A stretch of 64,000 nt of DNA from Ursus arctos (GCF_023065955.2 NW_026622874.1:84466917-84530916); one strand, 5' to 3'; positions 24,401-34,501 are shown, numbered from the stretch's first letter. Numbers and translations are program-made. The notes: generated by a model not told the origin, from the letters alone.

Positions 24401-24648
24401 CAGTTGCATCCGTGCAGGACCAGACAGTTGTGTGTCCACAGGAGAGAGAGGAAGTCCTGCTGGCACTGACACAGAAACAAATGGAAACCTGCGCCCTCAG
24501 AAGGAGGTGCACCATTTACGAGAGAGAGAATCACGCCTCACCCAGGAGCTGGAGAGACGGCGTCACGTCGCTTCAGAAGCCGAAGATTCTCGTCGCCGCG
24601 AAGCTTTGGTCTCAGAAGACAAAGTGGCTCAGCTCAGAGAGGAAGTGA
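21436..24648 (+). CDS. TRIP11 (GMAP-210)-like retrocopy, main open frame
   Basis: An uninterrupted 1,070-codon frame encodes an almost continuous coiled coil. The N-terminus, with WVGGLGSGLG at residues 4-13, matches the start of TRIP11/GMAP-210, a cis-Golgi tether that captures curved vesicles through an N-terminal ALPS helix, binds IFT20, and uses a C-terminal GRAB region for ARF1. After residue 45 it jumps to the family segment beginning MDF..I.SQ..INRL, so roughly 80-90 parental residues are missing. There are no introns although the parent gene is multi-exonic, so this is a processed copy. Family similarity runs to about residue 1,017 (QKQMET). The last ~53 residues are a shifted frame ending at the 24,646 stop, and the proper continuation lies in the next frame. 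Divergence from the parent is high, yet no stop occurs in over 3 kb, which suggests past or present selection. A second ATG at 21,571 (codon 46) has the better Kozak context. An expressed gene is inferred, not shown. Confidence 0.82.
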   Translation: MLPWVGGLGSGLGHSPGEVDGREPCFTSHIDFTGHVTKGTSTGEEMDFTNLITSQAQINRLLKDIETLEAEVSHWRRLSQSSSKIVDSSEIWKLKTTIRDLEQQRMKKLDEHQLEVSVLQSLHKKQLADVIERHRQQLREYEQRESELGRVEQQLAEMERLNDNLNNVASDLRAENQKLVLALQDVRHQLEESILRNKEECLENNIAVRALKIEKGRLVAKLYRTEKKALEEKRKYKQTIKKLLPLEHARLIQLMQEKDLELFHLQKKIEQMDADHRETKDMLSSALEEQKQLTQVIKEKASRSNDLLEQTVEDKDMRLTSVTAENHHLKEELERLRQQSRPVPVVDPKILELECEVFQLNELKDDLEEEVKEQQKIIHNQQQGKIRLLQSLQEQKQKVDHLQSQQEQLHIERAQLLAAKDQEIQNLQDTLDQMKAQLPDKSQHIAAEHCDDVQVTSSQPLPRENGSEKLDPSKGEPQGSVQGIKEQELEMKLLTEQNIRLTEQIDRLSKEEIGKLTQIIQQKDLEIEGLSSRISAASQCQHVDEQRLQQQLQECASKSDQVLAVLNEKTRENSHLTREYQKMTERLAAKEAELQRMQEENRKLSPRIECSGQEMFRETIQNLSHIIREKDLEVDALSQKCQTLLTILQTSSTGDEVRGVHIDQFKELLRERDTFKQRVKIMEEWKEQVMTTVENMKREASQLQSDLRQLQARACTGSEEDSKLQATSMDLIQTYRGKEITLEHLEKDLARIQLSIGENCHAKDLLLGKLDAIFLQPSPDSSEPADSLKAVTSDVVSQSSQLRQEEVEELRKSMQEKDTMIRTLQEEKQRWMDSVSAASPGEGKQQEHGDSDMEPLKEKQAVLQNFIPDQELRLQAKSEELLSLQEKFSSQVSENDLLRQAVTDLKERLADFETDVCQLKEENAKLVETCREKEMENQALQETNRRLSMLPREEESQSAAVEEKALALEQVLRGKEEGETGEAKRLVDAVASVQDQTVVCPQEREEVLLALTQKQMETCALRRRCTIYERENHASPRSWRDGVTSLQKPKILVAAKLWSQKTKWLSSERK

Positions 24649-25634
24649 CGGTCTTGCAGGGAAAGCTCGTTTTGTCTTCCACGGCCTTGGAAAACGCGAG
24701 CCATCGAGCCAGTGTGCAGGTGCAGTCGCTGCGGGAGCAATTGCACATGGTCACCCAGCAGAAAGAGGAAGCCACCTTCCAGCTTGCAGCCTCCCAGGAG
24801 GAAGGGAGGCAGTACGGTCACGTTCTAGCCGCCCTCAAGCTGGAAGTCGCCAAGTGGATGGAAAAGGCAGACAGCCTAGAAGGGAAACTGAAGTCATTGC
24901 AGGGACGCTTCCAGAAAGCAAAGGCTGACTTGGGTCTGAAGGAAGACCAGCTCCAAGAAGTCAAGAAACAGAACGAGGTCCAGCAGGAAGTCCTGGAGGA
25001 CACCCAGAAGAAACTGATGGACTTAGTAAGTAAGTCCGAAGGCATGGTGGACAAAACCCTCCTGAGGAGACTCTTCGTGGGCTCTTTGCAAGCACCTGAT
25101 GCCGACCGGCAGGAAGCCTTAAGGTTGATGGCAGGCACGCTGGGGATCCAAGAAGACCAGATGCGCCAGCTGTTCAGTGAAAGGCCAGGTGGGGTTACCA
25201 GCTGGGTGACTGGGGGGCCTGGATCCAGAAGCGCCCCCAACACACCCGGGAAACCAAGTCACCGAGCTATGGCCAACAATTCTTTTTCAGGACTTTTCGT
25301 CCAGTTTCTAGAAGCGGAATCACATTCAGCTTCTCCACCACCTAAACCCTCTGCTTATGCCGTGAAGCCCCCAGATTCAGGAGGAAGGGGAAAAGTGGCT
25401 AAGAAACAAGGCCCACAACATCTGAACACTGCCCTAGGATCCACAGCCCGAAAAAAAGATGTGAAGCCCCGCACCACAGCTGTGTCTCTCATTACCCCCC
25501 CAGGACCAGAAACGGATGGATCGGAGCACCTTCTTCTAAATGCTGTCACTGATGCTTTCCCCACATACACGCCCCAAATACTGTCACCTGCCACGAAGGT
25601 TGGAATGGTGGCCACAGGCCCCTCAAAGAAATAG
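24490..25634 (+). CDS. TRIP11-like retrocopy, C-terminal part in the -1 frame
   Basis: From about 24,490 the TRIP11 similarity continues in a frame one base behind the main frame and stays open to TAG at 25,632-25,634. This frame has its own ATG at 24,432, in the overlap, so the full open stretch is 400 codons. It encodes more coiled coil. At about 25,050-25,205 it encodes a GRAB-like region with LLRRLFVGSLQ, then EALRLMAGTLG and QMRQLF, followed by GGVTSWVTG and a Ser/Pro-rich tail as in TRIP11. In the parent, GRAB binds ARF1-GTP. The shift next to ATGGAA at 24,481 is a net loss of one base modulo three. Comparison with the parental codons suggests a small deletion of about 7 bases, but this needs alignment. 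The frame has stayed open for some 380 codons past the shift, so the lesion may be young, or a sequencing error, or the part may be separately translated or spliced. Confidence 0.75.
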
Positions 25635-25754
25635 ACAATTCTCAAGCCGGAGAGGAGACGGCGCTTTGAAGAACGCAAGTCACTCTGTGTGTCTACCTTA
25701 GCCCAAAATGGCCTTTTGCAAAACGTAATATATTTGCAGTTTTGCTTTCAGCTT

Positions 25755-25760
25755 AATAAA
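25755..25760 (+). promoter_or_regulatory. Polyadenylation signal of the TRIP11-like copy
   Basis: A canonical AATAAA lies 120 bases after the stop codon of the C-terminal frame, followed by T-rich sequence. It could be the parental mRNA signal carried over by retroposition. No poly(A) tract remains downstream, consistent with an old insertion. Confidence 0.6.
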
Positions 25761-25789
25761 AATATTCTTTTATGACTTAACAAGAACAG

Positions 25790-26530
25790 AGGTCTTTTAA
25801 TGACTGCAGAGGTATTCCCCAAACTGAAAACAGTGGTGACTTCTTATGAGAGTAGACATTGGTGGGGTTGGAGGCTGTGGTCCAAGGATACTTCCAATAT
25901 TGTTTATAATGCTGTAATGTTTTCACAAGGAACAGGTATCTACATATACCCTGGGTAAGGAACACATCAACTGGTTTTAATGTTCCGAACTTACCAAATA
26001 CACGAACACACACACCTCGTACGAGAAACAAGGTGAACAGCGTGAAAGTACAAGATGCGTACAATTAAAAAAAAATGTAAATTTGCTTTACTCAGCTAAG
26101 TCCCATTTCTCTCTCTCTCTTTTTTTTTTTCATTTTTAATTGTTGTTCCATTTGTTTTTCTGTTGCCTAGGAAATCACTCTATGGGTAACCTGATTTCTC
26201 TCCGGCCTTTTAGAAATATATGTGTATTTGCCTATTTGGGAGTATAGTATTTTCTGATTTTTTTTTTAAATCACTCTGCCTTAGAGGTCTTTCCAAATGT
26301 GAATGAATTCCAATTTATTCTTTAAAAGAAAACCCAGCATTTTATGGATATACCCTAAATTATTTAACTAGCTCCTATCATCAGGATTTAAGTGATTTTT
26401 ATTCCAAATGTCCATGATGGACTGCCTAGTCCATTTTCTCAAAAGCCACTCCAAATCTTCATTTGCAGTTCAAGGCTAATTGCTCCATTGTATGCAGGAA
26501 ACCATCCATTCAGACTTCTTTGCATTTTTA
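25790..26530. other. Intergenic DNA, nothing assigned
   Basis: AT-rich sequence with a CT/T-run near 26,108-26,130. The part 26,130-26,450 has the look of an eroded LINE but cannot be placed. No gene was recognised. Confidence 0.35.
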
Positions 26531-26722
26531 CTTTAAGGTTTTACTTGTTTATTTGCCACAGAAAGTAGGGGAAGAACACAGGCTGCGGGAGCTGCAGAGG
26601 GAGAGGGAGAAATAGGCCCACAGCTGAGCAGGGAGCCCTATGTGGGGCTCAATCCTGGGACCCTAGCATCGTGACCTGAGCCAAAGGCAAACACGCAACC
26701 AACTGAGCCACCCAGGTGCCCC
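26531..26722 (-). mobile_element. CAN-SINE
   Basis: Reverse-oriented, diverged copy: 'aaggttttacttgtttattt', GA-rich body, 'gcatcgtgacctgagccaaa', head complement 'gagccacccaggtgcccc'. Confidence 0.88.
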
Positions 26723-26724
26723 AA

Positions 26725-27340
26725 TACTGAGTCTTAATCTGATGTTTTCCGTCACAGTGGATTCTGCTGTCTCCATGTCAATTTCAACCTGCACTGAGAC
26801 TTTTAAGGTGTAGGACAGGTGCTTCCCTAGGAAGTGAAGTTGGCACCTGAGCAAGAGTGAGAGGCGGTCGTCAAAACCAAATGTATCAATTCCCATTGAT
26901 GTTCACGCAGTTGATCCCATGGGAATCTCCAGGTGTCCAAGGGTAGAAGGAAGGGCTGACGTCCTCCAGCACCATGGAGTCTGGCAATGGACTGTGGACA
27001 GAAGCAGCCACCCCCAGGCTCAGGTAGGATAAGCAGACATTGGCCTCAGCCTGTAGCAAGACGGCCTTGCTAACTATATTGAGCTGGTGGGGGGTCCCAT
27101 GACCCAAGGAATAACAGACAGCTGGATATGAAGGCTCAGAATCCGTGAGAGTCTCTATTTCCAGGAGAGCCCATTGCATGGCCAGCAATTGTTGCTTTCA
27201 TGGTCTATAACCCAGGGCCAAGGGGGGCCGTTTCTTGCATTGGGAGCCCATGGACAATTTACAGATACCATGGGTGGTCCAGGGACTCCAGAAAGTGGGA
27301 GAGGAGGTTGCTAAAGCCTTTTCACTAGGGCACTAACAGG
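26725..27340. other. Intergenic DNA, no gene recognised
   Basis: An open frame of 100 codons on the minus strand (26,886-27,188) has no recognisable domain. The sequence is moderately GC-rich and may be an old LTR or retroelement remnant, but no family signature is firm. Confidence 0.35.
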
Positions 27341-27342
27341 GG

Positions 27343-27526
27343 ATTTTTTAAAAAGTTTATTTATGTGTTTGAGAGAGAACTTGAGCTGGCAGAGGAGTCC
27401 AAAGAAGAGGGAGAAACAGGCTCCCCACTTAGTAGGGAGCCGAATGTGGGGTTCTATCTCAGGACCCCGAGATCATGACCTGAGCCAAAGGCAGAGGCTT
27501 CACCAACTGAGCCACCCAGTCGCCCC
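27343..27526 (-). mobile_element. CAN-SINE with target-site duplication
   Basis: Reverse-oriented copy with 'aaaagtttatttatgtgttt', GA-rich body, 'gatcatgacctgagccaaag' and head 'gagccacccagtcgcccc'. 'ctaacagg' precedes it at about 27,332 and follows it from 27,527. Confidence 0.9.
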
Positions 27527-27699
27527 CTAACAGGTGGTTTAAATTGGACGGATTCTAGAGCCTTTTGTTTAGGGGAGCCCACCCAACGTGGGCTCATTTA
27601 CAAGTATCAGCGTAAATGGGCTTCAGTAAAATTTATAAACAAGAAATAAGTTGTGTCCAGAACCCAAAAAATACTGAGCGATGTTGGACTCGTGTGTCC

Positions 27700-27902
27700 T
27701 TTTTTCTTTTTAAAGATTTTACTTAGTTACCAGAGAGAAAGCGCACAAGAGTGAATGCACAAGGGGTGGGTGGGGCAGAGGGAGAGGGAGAAGCTGGCTT
27801 CCCAGTGAGCAGGGAGCCCTATGTGGGACTTGTTCCCAGGATCCTGGGATTACGACCTGAACCAAGGCAGACACTTAACCCACAGAGCCACCCCAGCGCC
27901 CC
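27700..27902 (-). mobile_element. CAN-SINE
   Basis: Reverse-oriented copy: 'taaagattttacttagttac', GA-rich body with an insert, and head 'gagccaccccagcgcccc'. The flanks share 'tgtcctt', a probable eroded target duplication. Confidence 0.88.
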
Positions 27903-27904
27903 TG

Positions 27905-28190
27905 CACCTGTATGTCCTTAACAAGTGTGTCAAACAAATGTCCTCACAGTAGGATGTCACAAAAGTGATGTCATACCTATGTTCCTGGAGAAAGATGGGT
28001 GCAGTAAGTTCCTGCCCTCAAGGATTGCATGTGATAACAATGTGGTTTGGGTGCCCTTTGCATAACAAGGTAAAACATGTCCCCTTCAAGTTCAAGATGT
28101 TGAAATAGGCACTAAACAGAACATATTGGCCAAATATGTAATAGCAAAATATTTACCACTTTTAAATTTGTTGGTCTCCCTTGTGAGTTT
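27905..28190. other. Intergenic DNA, nothing assigned
   Basis: Short non-coding spacer between two SINEs with no recognisable gene or repeat signature. Confidence 0.35.
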
Positions 28191-28388
28191 TATTTTTAAA
28201 AGATCTTATTTATTTTAGAGATTGAGAATGGGAGAGTAAAACAGGGAGGGAGGTGAGGGAGAGGGGGAGAGAGAATCCCAGGTTGATTCCACCCTGAGCA
28301 CGGAGTCCAGCAAGAGGCTCAATCCTATGACTCTGATATCATGAGTTGTGCCAAAAGTTTAACTGACTGTGCCACCCAGCTGCCCCTA
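28191..28388 (-). mobile_element. CAN-SINE
   Basis: Reverse-oriented copy: 'aaaagatcttatttatttta', GA-rich body, and a diverged head 'gtgccacccagctgcccc'. 'ggtctc' followed by 'gagttttа'-like sequence is present on both sides. Confidence 0.85.
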
Positions 28389-28389
28389 G

Positions 28390-29026
28390 GCGGTCTCAGA
28401 GTTTTAATGGGACCAGGGTATATTCTAATCAGGTATGGTAAGGCAGGAAGATATAGAAATAACTATCACAAAGGAAGAAGCTCTTTAGAAACACAGATCC
28501 CAAGAAAGGAGGTCATGAGAGTCATGAAGGGCCATCCAGGGAAGCACCAGGGTCAGTCAGGAGAAAGAGGGAGTGAAGGGAAAATGTGGGCAAGAGCCTT
28601 CACTGTGGTTTCCACGGGAAGAGACAGGTGAGGCAGGGTGAGCAGGTTTAAGACTGGTTAGTTGGAATAATTTCAGTGGGCCTGGGCCACAGTGGTGTCT
28701 GGAGTAGTCTGTCCCTGCCCTGGGGTGATCAGGGCAGGGGATGGTGGCCCAGAGTGTAAGAGCTTCTTGGAGGGAGTGGTTGGGGGCAAAGGCCCTGAAC
28801 TGGTTAGTTTACATGTGAAAGGTGTGCTCAGAGGCAAGCTGTGGACCATCTCCAAAAATTAACTATGCCTGTCAGGGACAGTCCCTCCAAAGTCACCAAG
28901 GCCTGAGATATCAAAGCATTAAATACAGAAGCTAGAAAATGCAGTTATTTTACTAGTATAACCATCGTTTGAACCCTCGTATTAAGTCCATGAAGGTTAG
29001 CCAACCCGTGCATCTTAGCAGACATT
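28390..29026. other. Intergenic DNA, no gene recognised
   Basis: Purine-rich, GC-moderate sequence with chance open frames of up to 96 codons. It may be LTR-like, but no terminal motifs or internal genes could be identified. Confidence 0.35.
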
Positions 29027-29039
29027 AAGTTAATTCAGA

Positions 29040-29151
29040 TTGCATGGTGCACTGGGTGTTATATGCTAGTAATGAATCATGGAACTTTACATCAAAAACT
29101 GGGGATGTACTGTATGGTGACTAACAATAAAAATATTATTATTAAAAAATA
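29040..29151 (+). mobile_element. Very short 5'-truncated L1 with target-site duplication
   Basis: Only the L1 3' end is present: 'gcatggtgcactgggtgtta', 'aatgaatcatggaactttac', 'gtactgtatggtgactaaca' and an A/T-rich tail. The same 3' UTR is seen, reversed, at 47.2 kb. The 13 bases 'aagttaattcaga' flank it at 29,027-29,039 and 29,152-29,164. Confidence 0.9.
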
Positions 29152-29238
29152 AAGTTAATTCAGAATTATGTTGTAGGGACAAAAGCCAATTGGCCTCCTT
29201 TTATCTTTTGCCATACAAATAATTTTAGTAAATTTGGA

Positions 29239-29448
29239 TTTTTTTTTTAAGATTTTATTTATTCATTTGAGAGAGAGCAAGAAGTGTGACAGAGCAGGAG
29301 CTAGGGGGCGTGGCAGGGAGAGGCAGAGGGAGAAGCAGACTGACTCCCTGTCCAGCAGGGAGCCTGACATGGGGCTCAATCCCAGAATCCGGGGATCAGG
29401 ACCCTAGGAGAAGGCGGGCACCTAATCGTCTGAGCCACCCAGACGTCC
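29239..29448 (-). mobile_element. CAN-SINE
   Basis: Reverse-oriented copy: T-run, 'aagattttatttattcattt', GA-rich body, and head 'gagccacccagacgtccc'. The flanks share 'aaatttggatt' (left) and 'aaattttggatt' (right), a probable target duplication. Confidence 0.9.
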
Positions 29449-29449
29449 C

Positions 29450-31480
29450 TGTAAATTTTGGATTTCCAATTGGGTCAAATTGTGACACTATGTTGAATTA
29501 ATTTGGGGTGGGGGGGAGGGTTCCATTCCTCCTTATTGTCAGTTTATTTATTCCTGGATTTACGTGGGGGGCGGGGGAGTGTCTTTTTACGCTGCTCATC
29601 TTTCCTGTTTTTTCTTCCGGAGAGTCTCCAATCAGCATCATCAGGGTTGGAGCCTCTGTCATGGCAATAGCTGTATGGTTTCAAGTCTCTTGACTTAAGT
29701 CAGGGTGTGAATTGATACCTTCACTGTGCCACAGGGGTGCCGTGGATCTTTCCCCCATAACCTTGAGGATCGGGATCTTGTGCTAAACAGGTTTGGGCAG
29801 CGAGTGGTCAGTGAAAGAGCACAGGACCCACAGCCCAGACGCTGATGAAGCAAAACCATCTTCTGCTACAGCCTTTCTCTCCCGTGGACTGCTTCCCCTC
29901 CCCACTGTTCCTGCTCTGCAGATTGCCTCAGGATAGTTTTTCATTTCTAGCCACATAAAGTCATGAGTTTTGGGTTCTGTCTCCAATCACACATGGTGCA
30001 CATGTTCTGGGTGTTTATGGGGAAAGGGAGCTGGGGGGTAGCGCCATGGCTGACTGTCCTCTTCCTGTGGGAATGCCAGTCCATATCCCCAGTGTTGGAG
30101 TCCACAGCCAGGAAGACCATTTTGTCTGTGGCCGGAGTGGGAGCCTTAAGCCTCTCGATCACATCTAGAGTCCTTCGACAGGCTGGGAAGTAACAACACT
30201 AAGAGAAATGCAAGTGTGTGGCTGAGAGGGTTGCACTGGGAGAGAAGTGGAACACCAAACACCCCCCCCCCCCCACTTTTGTGTTTCTCATCAGCTCCTG
30301 GGCCCTGGGCTGCCATGGATGTGCACCTCAAAATTCTGAGGGCTCAGGAGGACACAGCGTAACAGGGAAAGGAGTGGTAGCTTGGGAGACAGGCAAGGCC
30401 ACTCCCTTTGCCTGAACCACAGTGCTCATGAGGCAGCCACGGAGCCATTCTTATGTCTCCCTGGGGTCGTGGTCTCCTTCCTTCCACCAACACCAGAGAG
30501 GGTCATCCCCAGGACTGTGCTTGGGGTGCGCTTTCCCCAACAGGATCTGCATGTCTGCCCCAGCACTGGCCCAGCTCCCAGTCGGTGGAACTCAAGCACA
30601 CCAGTCAGCATGTGTGGTTGCGGACCTCAGCAGGGAGTCTTGGAGACCCATACAGGCCAGATGCAGGTCACATTCATGGCACCTCACGCCTAGATACAGT
30701 CAGTTCACATTGGTTCTCACCTTGTTGGCAAAGATGGGACATTAGTTTGGAAATGGATGGTGACTTCCATTTGAAAAACAGAACAGGGGCTAACACACAA
30801 GCTGGCCAGCGATGGCCAGTTCCCTCCCAGATAGTGCTTGTCACCTCTGAGGCTAGTTAGCTAACAAAGGAACAGTTCACGCTGTCCCCATGTCCTCAGT
30901 TAAGGTGGGCCACCCTGTTTGTGATGCCACTTGTTTTATTCACCTTCTCCTCAGTTCCCTGGTGAGAGAGAGCTTCCTGTTGCAAACCTGTGGGGATCAC
31001 CTGACACCCGACAGATGTGATTGACAGCAGTTCACTAGTCACATATGCTCACAGTTCAGGGGTAGGATCCCCCACACTGTGCAGGGCTGCACAGGGATTG
31101 CTCTTGGGAACACAGAGAATAAGCAGGGGCTTGGAAGGCAAGAATTTGTCCTAAAGGTGGAGGGGGGCTGCAAGTCTTGGTTCCGATGGGAGGGTATATG
31201 AGTGGCTTGCTTGAAGAACTTAGTGGGCTTCTATGGAACTGAATGCTGCTCCTCAAAAATCAACAGGCACCATGTCTGGTCCCTGTGGTGAGAAGGGTTT
31301 TTGTTTAGGAGACCTTACTTTGCATTTGGCCATTTGAGCCCCTCCTTGATTTTCCCAGGCATCAAGACAGCCCTTAGTATGGAATCTTAATTTCAGGCTT
31401 ATGCCACAAGAGGGTATGAAAATCTAATTCTTCTTAGAACTAATAACGGAGTTTCACGGTGAAACAGTACACAGAATAAA
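29450..31480. other. Unassigned 2-kb block between ARHGAP17 and LCMT1
   Basis: No gene recognised on either strand. Several overlapping open frames of 60-135 codons occur, none with a known domain. Sequence texture (GC-moderate, CA/TG-rich) is like an old retroviral or LTR-derived block, but I see no protease, polymerase or LTR boundary motif to support that. A C-run lies at about 30,263-30,274. Confidence 0.35.
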
Positions 31481-31484
31481 CACA

Positions 31485-32290
31485 TACAGTAAGTTGTACT
31501 GCTGTATACTAGATATGAACATGTGGGCACCACAATCAAACACACTCACAATTAGTAATAAAACTATACTTGGGGATAAATCTAACAAGGCATGTCCAGG
31601 AGTCACATGCTGAAAGGTATTTAGCACTGATAAAGGAAATCAAAGATACAAATACATGGAGAGATACACAATACTCGTGAATTGTAAGATTAAGCGTAGT
31701 AAAGATGTTAACTCTCTCCAGATTTTTTTTTAAAGATTTTATTTATTTATTTGACAGAGATAGAGACAGCCGGCGAGAGAGGGAACACAAGCAGGGGGAG
31801 TTGGAGAGGAAGAAGCAGGCTCGTAGCGGAGGAGCCTGATGTGGGGCTCGATCCCAGAACGCCGGGATCACGCCCTGAGCCGAAGGCAGACGCTTAACCG
31901 CTGTGCCACCCAGGCGCCTCTCTCTCCAGATTTATAGAGAGATTTAATGCAATTGCTGTAAAATCCAGTAAGGTTTTCTTTTTTTTTCCTTTTTTGTCGT
32001 GATAGATAAGATTATTCAAAAACGTAATGTGGAAAGACAAAGGAATTAGAGTAGTTTCAAAAACAATTTAATAAAAGAATCATAAAATGGGAACATACAG
32101 TGTACCAAGTTTCAAAACTTATTAGATACTTATAATTGGGAAGACAGTGTGTCATCTGCAGGGCACACACACAGATCAATAGAACAGAACAAAGAGCCCA
32201 GAAATCGTCCCCACAAATACATCCAACTGATTTTGAAAAAGGTGCTAAAGCAATTCAACTGAGGAAAGATAGCCTTTCAATGGACTGTAG
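31485..32290 (+). mobile_element. L1 ORF2 fragment, split by a SINE
   Basis: The plus strand carries L1 ORF2 blocks in order: 'acttggggataaatctaaca' with 'agg', then 'gaaatcaaagatacaaatac', the 'gatttaatgcaattgctgta' block, 'cacacacagatcaatagaac', and 'ccaactgattttgaaaaagg' then 'tgctaaagcaattcaa'. It is interrupted by the SINE at 31,725-31,918. It has frameshifts and is non-functional. Confidence 0.85.
31725..31918 (-). mobile_element. Young CAN-SINE inside an L1 fragment
   Basis: Well preserved reverse-oriented copy: T-run, 'aaagattttatttatttatt', 'cacgccctgagccgaaggca' and head 'gtgccacccaggcgcc'. The L1 target 'ctctctccagattt' is repeated on both sides. Confidence 0.93.
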
Positions 32291-32294
32291 GCAT

Positions 32295-33719
32295 TTAAAG
32301 CTGTGATGAGCTCACAGGCCCCAGACTCAGAAAAGAGCACCAGCAGGGAAGGAAGATGGTAGTTTGAGGTCCTACCAGGTGCTGTTGGGAAAGGAGGGAT
32401 CGTTTGTGCCCAGCTCAGGATGCAAGCTCCAAGCGCTGGGTGTCAGTTTCTTTCATCATTCTGAGCCGAGATCCTCCTGATCCATCAATTCCACAGGCTC
32501 CTGGGATTGTCCCGTCAGCTCCCACACTGCAAACCGGGGTCACCCCTAACTGAGCATCCAGTGCTCCAGACTCCATTAGCCTTCCCATTAGCATCATTGT
32601 CAGCCTATATGAGGTGGCAAGATGGTTCTCAGTAACTCTGTAAGTACATCCTTCCAGTCCAGCAAAAAAGAGAGCTCTTCTAGCCTAGCCACTCCCTCCC
32701 GTTCGACCCTGGCATTCATTCTGATTGGACAAACCCACCACCACCCTCCCCAGCTCTAAAGTATGGTGAGGGTGTTTGTGTGTGTGACCGGCCAGGCCTT
32801 GGTAAGTTTCACCATGTTTCAGGCGAGGAGCCTCATCTAATCCACACGGATTGAAAGGAGGGTTTAGTTCTTCATCATTAACTCAGGCTGTTGTAGAAGA
32901 AAGAATGCTGGATAGACAGAACACCAAATGCCTACTTTAGCCTCTTGCGGAGAAGTTTCATGGTTAATGCCTGCTTTTTGCTCCAATATGAATGTCCACA
33001 GGGGTTTTACATTTCAGATTCTCTTTCCTTGACTTTGTCAGAGGATGCAGATGAGCTGGCAGTGAACGTTCTCTGACATTGTCTCAGGACATAGTTGAGG
33101 ACTACCCCAGTATAGTCTCCTCTTTGGAGGCATCGCACAGCCTGAGTGAGACGCCTGAACTAGCCAGTAACAAACTCCACTCCCGTGTCATAAAGGTCTA
33201 GCTCCTTCATCAGCAACTTCTAAAGGAGTTGGGCCTGCCTGCAGGAAGCCTTTGGCGTGGCCCTCAGTGAAAAACGGACCAGTGTCCTCTGAATCAGATT
33301 TTTTTTTCTGCAGAACAGAGGTGTCCTTTGCTTAGAAAACGACAAGAGGCACATCAATATATCTGCCTCCACCTTCTTCCAATTACTCTCAGCCTCACCA
33401 TCCACACCTATGGGACTGACACTTTATACTACTTGCCCTTCACACTTACTACTTACTCACACCCATGGAATGTGTCCACTGCCAAGGTAGGAGACTGTGC
33501 TCATTCAGTGGTTTGCATTACCCTCTTGGCAGAGGACCACTCAACGAAAGTGGTGTATTTGATCTCACCACTCCCCCTGGCAAGCCTCCCTAAACTCAGC
33601 CTTCTCCACTGTCATTTCTACTTTGGGTATCAATGAGTTCTTGTCCCTCCATTAAATACTAAGTAAGCTTTTGATATCTGATCTTGCCCTAAGATATGTA
33701 CCCTGACTTTTTATTGTTA

Positions 33720-33754
<35 letters not shown>

Positions 33755-34260
33755 TTCTTAAAGTTTGAGTAGCTCCATTCAGTGCTCCTGACAGAGAAAT
33801 GGAACATACAAATGCACTTCTTTATTTTTCTAGGAAATGTTTTCTAAGAAGTCCAGTACAAAATATATATATAAGGAACGTCTTAAATATGCATGAAACA
33901 CATGTGAACCACCCGAACGTGAGAAATGATTGAAGGGCCTATATAATCCTTCTCCTCCAGTGTTCTACCCTCCCCATTCCCTAAATGTCACAGATGTGGT
34001 GATTGTTTCCCCTCCCCTCATTCCTTTCTTCTTCTGTATAGTATTTTATCATTTATGTGCATTTACTCTAAACATTAGTTTTGCTTGGTTTGAACTTTTA
34101 AAAAATGTTCTATTCCCTTCTTTCACTGAATATTATGTTTCTTAACTTCAGCCATTGATGCTTGTAACTGGCAGCTCTAGTTCGCTTTCACTACTACATA
34201 GTTTCCTATTGTAGCAGTTTTCCGCACATTCCTTCCTCCACATTTGAAAGGCGATTATGT
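32295..34260. other. Intergenic DNA with a TG repeat
   Basis: No gene recognised. A (TG)n microsatellite lies at about 33,722-33,752. The part 33,960-34,250 ('ttctgtatagtattttatca' onward) has the look of an old antisense L1 fragment. Confidence 0.4.
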
Positions 34261-34476
34261 GCGCAAAGCCCTTACTTAGCACAACTCTTGGCGCAGAGTC
34301 AGCGCTCCATGAACATTTGTTCAGTGGTTGAGACTGAGCCCCGACTCAATGTAACACTAACACTTGTTTCCTCCGGCTGGATTCTCTGCGCCTCGCCCCA
34401 ATGCTGAGGATCTTGTAGCTCTTCCCCCTCCTGTGAATGACAGAAAATGTTCTGGTGCTCTCCCCGTGCATCCATG

Positions 34477-34501
34477 ACTACAATTCCCGGAATGCATTGC
34501 G
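34477..34501 (+). promoter_or_regulatory. ZNF143/THAP11 (SBS2-type) binding site
   Basis: The 25 bases start 'actacaattcccggaatgca' and end 'ttgcg'. This fits the long SBS2 consensus for ZNF143/THAP11 (actacaAttccCaGcatgc.ttgcg) almost throughout, with G for A at one central position. These sites sit near the start of many housekeeping genes transcribed in one or both directions. Confidence 0.75.

Noticed and set aside
24470..24495. Programmed -1 ribosomal frameshift joining the two retrocopy frames
   Set aside because: The bases 'agaaacaaatgg' contain AAACAAA but in the wrong phase for a canonical X-XXY-YYZ slippery site, and the homology alignment points to a small deletion instead.
29450..31480. 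An endogenous retrovirus
   Set aside because: Texture is suggestive, but no LTR ends, primer site, protease or polymerase motifs could be recognised, so it is left unassigned.
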